From Spirochaetaceae bacterium (GTDB lineage Bacteria > Spirochaetota > Spirochaetia > Treponematales > Breznakiellaceae), in NCBI GenBank assembly GCA_031255655.1, contig JAIRSB010000218.1:1-9139 (forward strand): a stretch of 9,139 bases of DNA. The letters run 5' to 3'. A program made the position numbers and the translations under genes. Below are positions 6,452 to 9,139 of this stretch, piece after piece (position 1 is the stretch's first letter; each line of letters starts with the position of its first letter). Below the pieces are notes generated by a model. The model had not been told where the DNA came from. It worked only from the letters and a program-made list of their open reading frames with translations, and made no database searches.

Positions 6452-6490
6452 GTTATATATAGTAACAAAATTTCGCGGTATAGTTAGCGA

Positions 6491-9139
6491 TTAAGGTAGT
6501 CCTTCCGAGTGCATTAGGCTTTCCCACCACGAATTATCGCTTAAATCCTTGTCAATCTGCATGAAAAGAAGCCCGTTGCTGTCCTGTGTTGGGTACAGCG
6601 TATTCTGAATGTTAAGATACGGCAGACTCGCTCCAGGTATCGGGGTATCCGTTATGCCGGCACGGATTAAAGTTTGCGGATTACGTTCCAGCGTGTCCCA
6701 CGCGCGCGCCGACTCGGCAAGCTCGCCTAAAGCTTCGGCACGGTACGAAGATCTTCCTGTGCGGGCGGCAAGCGCGTTGTACGTAACGCCTAAGTTGTTG
6801 CGGGCAACCATCATGCGCTCGACGATTTCCCGGTGTTCTGGACGCTCGTTCGGAATAAGCAGCGGGAAGCGGCTCCGCTCGCTTTCAAGCATATTTATAA
6901 GACGCTTGTAGTAGCCTTCGGCGGCGGAATAGTCGGACCTCATGTAAGAAGCTGCGCCGAGCGCGTTCAGCAGGCGGCGGTTGTACGGCGTTTCCATAGA
7001 AACGGTGAAGAAGCAGTCCATCGCGGGGGCGTATTGCCCCAGTCTGTAGTAGGCGGAACCCAGCCGGTAGCGCATTTCGGGCGGTGCCCAGCCGTTTTCT
7101 TCGGCGTTCAGGTAAAAGTCTACCGCCTCGTTCATGTCGCCCGATTTTACGAAATAGGCCAAATCGCCCAAATAAGCGTACAGTTCGCCGAATTCCGGCG
7201 CGCGTTGTATTACGCGGCGTTCAACCGCGTCTTCCATTATGTTCACACCCTTTGCGAGAGCCTCCTCCGCGGCGATAAACTCGCGGTCGGCAATCATAAG
7301 ACGCGCCAAACGCCGCTGGGTATCCACACGGTAGCGGGTGCGCTTGGGCGACTCTAGACGTGCCGCGTCGAAAGCGTCCGCGGCTGTTTCCAGCATCTGC
7401 CGTTCTTCCAGAGTTGCACCGTAGTTGCTGTAGTAACGTGCAAGGTGATAATGAACCTCAGGAAGCGAAAAATCCTGTTTGGCCGAGCGCAGAAGCACAT
7501 CCCGCACACCCTCAATCTCCTCGATATGCTCGTCAGGCACACCTTTCACAACTTCAAAACGCTTGTCCAGCAAGTAGCCGCCCAATTCCGCAAGAGACGC
7601 GGCGGAAATTTTGCTTTTAGGGCGCCCCATGAAATAGTTTTGCAGCGGAATGACCTCACCTAGTTTGTCAGTACGGATAAAATAAAGCATCATGCGTTCC
7701 ATTACAGGGTCGCTCTGTCCGTAAGCCGCCAAAAGTTTCGCGTAAGCAAGACGCGCCTCCTCGTAACGCGACGGGTCGTACTCTCCCCACGCCAGATTAG
7801 CGTCTCCCAAAGCCAAAAGTCCCTCACGGTCGTCAAGTTTATAGTCCAGAATATTAGCGCGAATGATGCGGTCGGCCTTTTCGTAGTTGCGCAGGTAATC
7901 AGTTTCCATCGCGGCGTAATCCAGCGCCCCTTTTTTATCGTTGGGATAGCGCAGTAAAAGCTCGTCATACTTTTCTTCGGCGTACAAATACTGCTTTTCA
8001 TCCCGAAAAAGCTCGGCGTAACGGTAAAACCATTTTTTGACAGGATGTATGCTAAAAGCCTCGCTAAAACGCCTGTTGCCCTGCGCGTACTCGCCCTCCT
8101 GCACACGCTCGTATCCGTTTTTGTAAATCGTGTAGGCGCGGACGGGCTTATAAATGAACTCGTAACTAAGATAGGTAACCGAAGCGGCAAGCGCGGCGAT
8201 AACGAGCCCAACGCGGATAACCGGAAGAAATTTGTGAGTGAAAATATATATGAAACTGGACCGTTCCCTCTCAAGCTCTTCCCCCGTTTTGTAACCCTTG
8301 GGGAGCCGCACCTTCTTTTTTAGGATTTTTCCGGCAAGCGCGGCGGCTTCGCGGGCGTTTCCGCCTTGAATGAGAAGGTTTATGAACTGGGAAAGCAAAG
8401 CCGGTTCAACGATTTCTTCGGATATTATTTTTTCGCAGGTAATTCTTAAATTCAGAGGATAAGAGGCGAGAGTGTCCAGAAGCTGCTGCAATTGCTGCTC
8501 TGTAAGACTGATAGCTTTTTCCGTTTTTTTCTCGACTTCTGCCGGAGCCGCCTCGACAGCGGCGGGTTTCTGCATAGAATCGATTGGCGCAAGAAAATCC
8601 TCAAGTTCCGGCAAATCGCCAAGATGCTGCCCGCCCTCTTCTTCCGCAGCGGGCGGCGTTTCTACAACAGGTTCCGGCGGAGTTTCCGCGGCTTTGTCCG
8701 GCTTGGGCGGCGGTTCGACATCAATTTTCAGCTCTTCGGGCGGCACATCCGGAAAAAGGGAGGCCTTCTCTTCGTCCGATATTTCAGACACCGATGGAAT
8801 ATCGTCAAGCTCGCTGTCCTCAGGCTGAGGCACGGCATCTTCCGTATTAGACGCGGAGGCTTCCACGCTGGCGGCGGCGTTCTCCGGCGCAGGCGGCTCA
8901 GCGTCTGTGTCGTCTCCGCCGCCGAAATTTTCCAGTAATGACCCAAGGTCTATTTCTTCGCCGCCGCTGCTGTCATTAGCTTCCGCGCCGCTTCCCGCGG
9001 GGGTAACCGCGTCTTCTGGTATGGCAAAATCCAAATCACCGCCGTCGGGGGCAGTACCGGCGTCCGGCGGCAGCGCCGCGGAGGCCGCCGCGTCTTCCGG
9101 GATGTTTAAGTCTAAATCGCCGCCTCCAGTCGCGGCGGG
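6491..9139 (-). CDS. flcA: Periplasmic flagellar collar protein FlcA-like TPR membrane protein, 5'-partial
   Basis: The frame stays open past 9034 to the window edge, so the start is missing; at least 882 residues are present. Numbering from the codon at 9034: residues 1-172 (plus 35 more upstream) are acidic, Pro/Ala-rich and low-complexity, probably disordered. A helical conserved block spans 173-256. One transmembrane helix lies at about 269-291 (8162-8230). A long TPR-like superhelix (about 300-790) follows, with blocks such as A-Y-Y-R-L-G-Q-Y-A-P-A at 661-671, and a conserved tail ends near F-M-Q-I-D-K-D-L. The order fits the spirochaetal collar protein FlcA (BB0326 of Borrelia burgdorferi): cytoplasmic N-terminus, one membrane span, periplasmic TPR domain. 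In Borrelia that protein is needed for the periplasmic collar and stator assembly. Assignment is by recalled family resemblance, with no search. It precedes ligA on the same strand and is probably cotranscribed with it. Confidence 0.68.
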   Translation of the reverse strand, partial: PAATGGGDLDLNIPEDAAASAALPPDAGTAPDGGDLDFAIPEDAVTPAGSGAEANDSSGGEEIDLGSLLENFGGGDDTDAEPPAPENAAASVEASASNTEDAVPQPEDSELDDIPSVSEISDEEKASLFPDVPPEELKIDVEPPPKPDKAAETPPEPVVETPPAAEEEGGQHLGDLPELEDFLAPIDSMQKPAAVEAAPAEVEKKTEKAISLTEQQLQQLLDTLASYPLNLRITCEKIISEEIVEPALLSQFINLLIQGGNAREAAALAGKILKKKVRLPKGYKTGEELERERSSFIYIFTHKFLPVIRVGLVIAALAASVTYLSYEFIYKPVRAYTIYKNGYERVQEGEYAQGNRRFSEAFSIHPVKKWFYRYAELFRDEKQYLYAEEKYDELLLRYPNDKKGALDYAAMETDYLRNYEKADRIIRANILDYKLDDREGLLALGDANLAWGEYDPSRYEEARLAYAKLLAAYGQSDPVMERMMLYFIRTDKLGEVIPLQNYFMGRPKSKISAASLAELGGYLLDKRFEVVKGVPDEHIEEIEGVRDVLLRSAKQDFSLPEVHYHLARYYSNYGATLEERQMLETAADAFDAARLESPKRTRYRVDTQRRLARLMIADREFIAAEEALAKGVNIMEDAVERRVIQRAPEFGELYAYLGDLAYFVKSGDMNEAVDFYLNAEENGWAPPEMRYRLGSAYYRLGQYAPAMDCFFTVSMETPYNRRLLNALGAASYMRSDYSAAEGYYKRLINMLESERSRFPLLIPNERPEHREIVERMMVARNNLGVTYNALAARTGRSSYRAEALGELAESARAWDTLERNPQTLIRAGITDTPIPGASLPYLNIQNTLYPTQDSNGLLFMQIDKDLSDNSWWESLMHSEGLP
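9026..9127 (-). repeat. 81-bp-spaced acidic repeat in the N-terminus of the FlcA-like protein
   Basis: On the minus strand, G-G-D-L-D-L-N-I-P-E-D-A (about 9124-9089) and G-G-D-L-D-F-A-I-P-E-D-A (about 9043-9008) recur exactly 27 codons apart. A more diverged third copy (G-E-E-I-D-L) follows near residue 25. More copies may lie beyond the window edge. Confidence 0.65.

Noticed and set aside
6833..7357. 174-codon plus-strand ORF inside the FlcA-like gene
   Set aside because: It is antisense to conserved TPR sequence and its translation is low-information and Arg/Val-rich.
6491..9034. FlcA-like gene starting at TTG 9034
   Set aside because: The same frame continues to the window edge with a repeat of the sequence just downstream, so the true start is outside.

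Overview
The window looks like a chromosomal segment of a spirochaete, most likely a host- or gut-associated Treponema. Four things point there: a protein very like the spirochaetal periplasmic flagellar collar protein FlcA, a divergent treponeme-style NAD-dependent DNA ligase, a lipoprotein with InlB-type repeats and a poly-G tract inside a surface-protein gene, and moderate-to-high GC coding with AT-rich promoters. The genus is inferred from these features; no search was run.

Layout. 1-653 (+): 3' part of a gene joining a small Cys/His (probably zinc) module to a staphylococcal-nuclease domain; its start lies left of the window. 654-847: intergenic, with a possible terminator, a good sigma-70-type promoter and a strong ribosome binding site. 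848-4382 (+): one large lipoprotein gene that is out of frame in this copy. A signal-peptide-bearing N-terminal part (848-1270) and a long C-terminal part (1245-4382) meet at a run of 15 G at 1217-1231. With 14, 11 or 17 G the product would be about 1177 residues: lipoprotein signal, divergent InlB repeat, two cadherin-like beta-sandwiches, seven InlB/Listeria-Bacteroides-type repeats and a glycine-rich tip domain. 4383-4522: convergent intergenic region with two near-perfect tandem hairpins. 4523-6451 (-): ligA. 6491-9139 (-): flcA-like TPR membrane protein, running off the right edge and probably cotranscribed with ligA.

How the parts fit. The two plus-strand genes appear to be separate units: the lipoprotein has its own promoter. 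The ligA/flcA pair faces them, and the double hairpin separates the convergent units. The main discovery candidate is the poly-G tract, which would act as an ON/OFF switch for a large repeat-built surface lipoprotein. A homopolymer sequencing error is the main competing explanation. A second theme is a set of GC-rich perfect or near-perfect palindromes with 3-nt loops, one inside the nuclease coding sequence and two between the convergent genes. They may belong to a dispersed palindromic repeat family.
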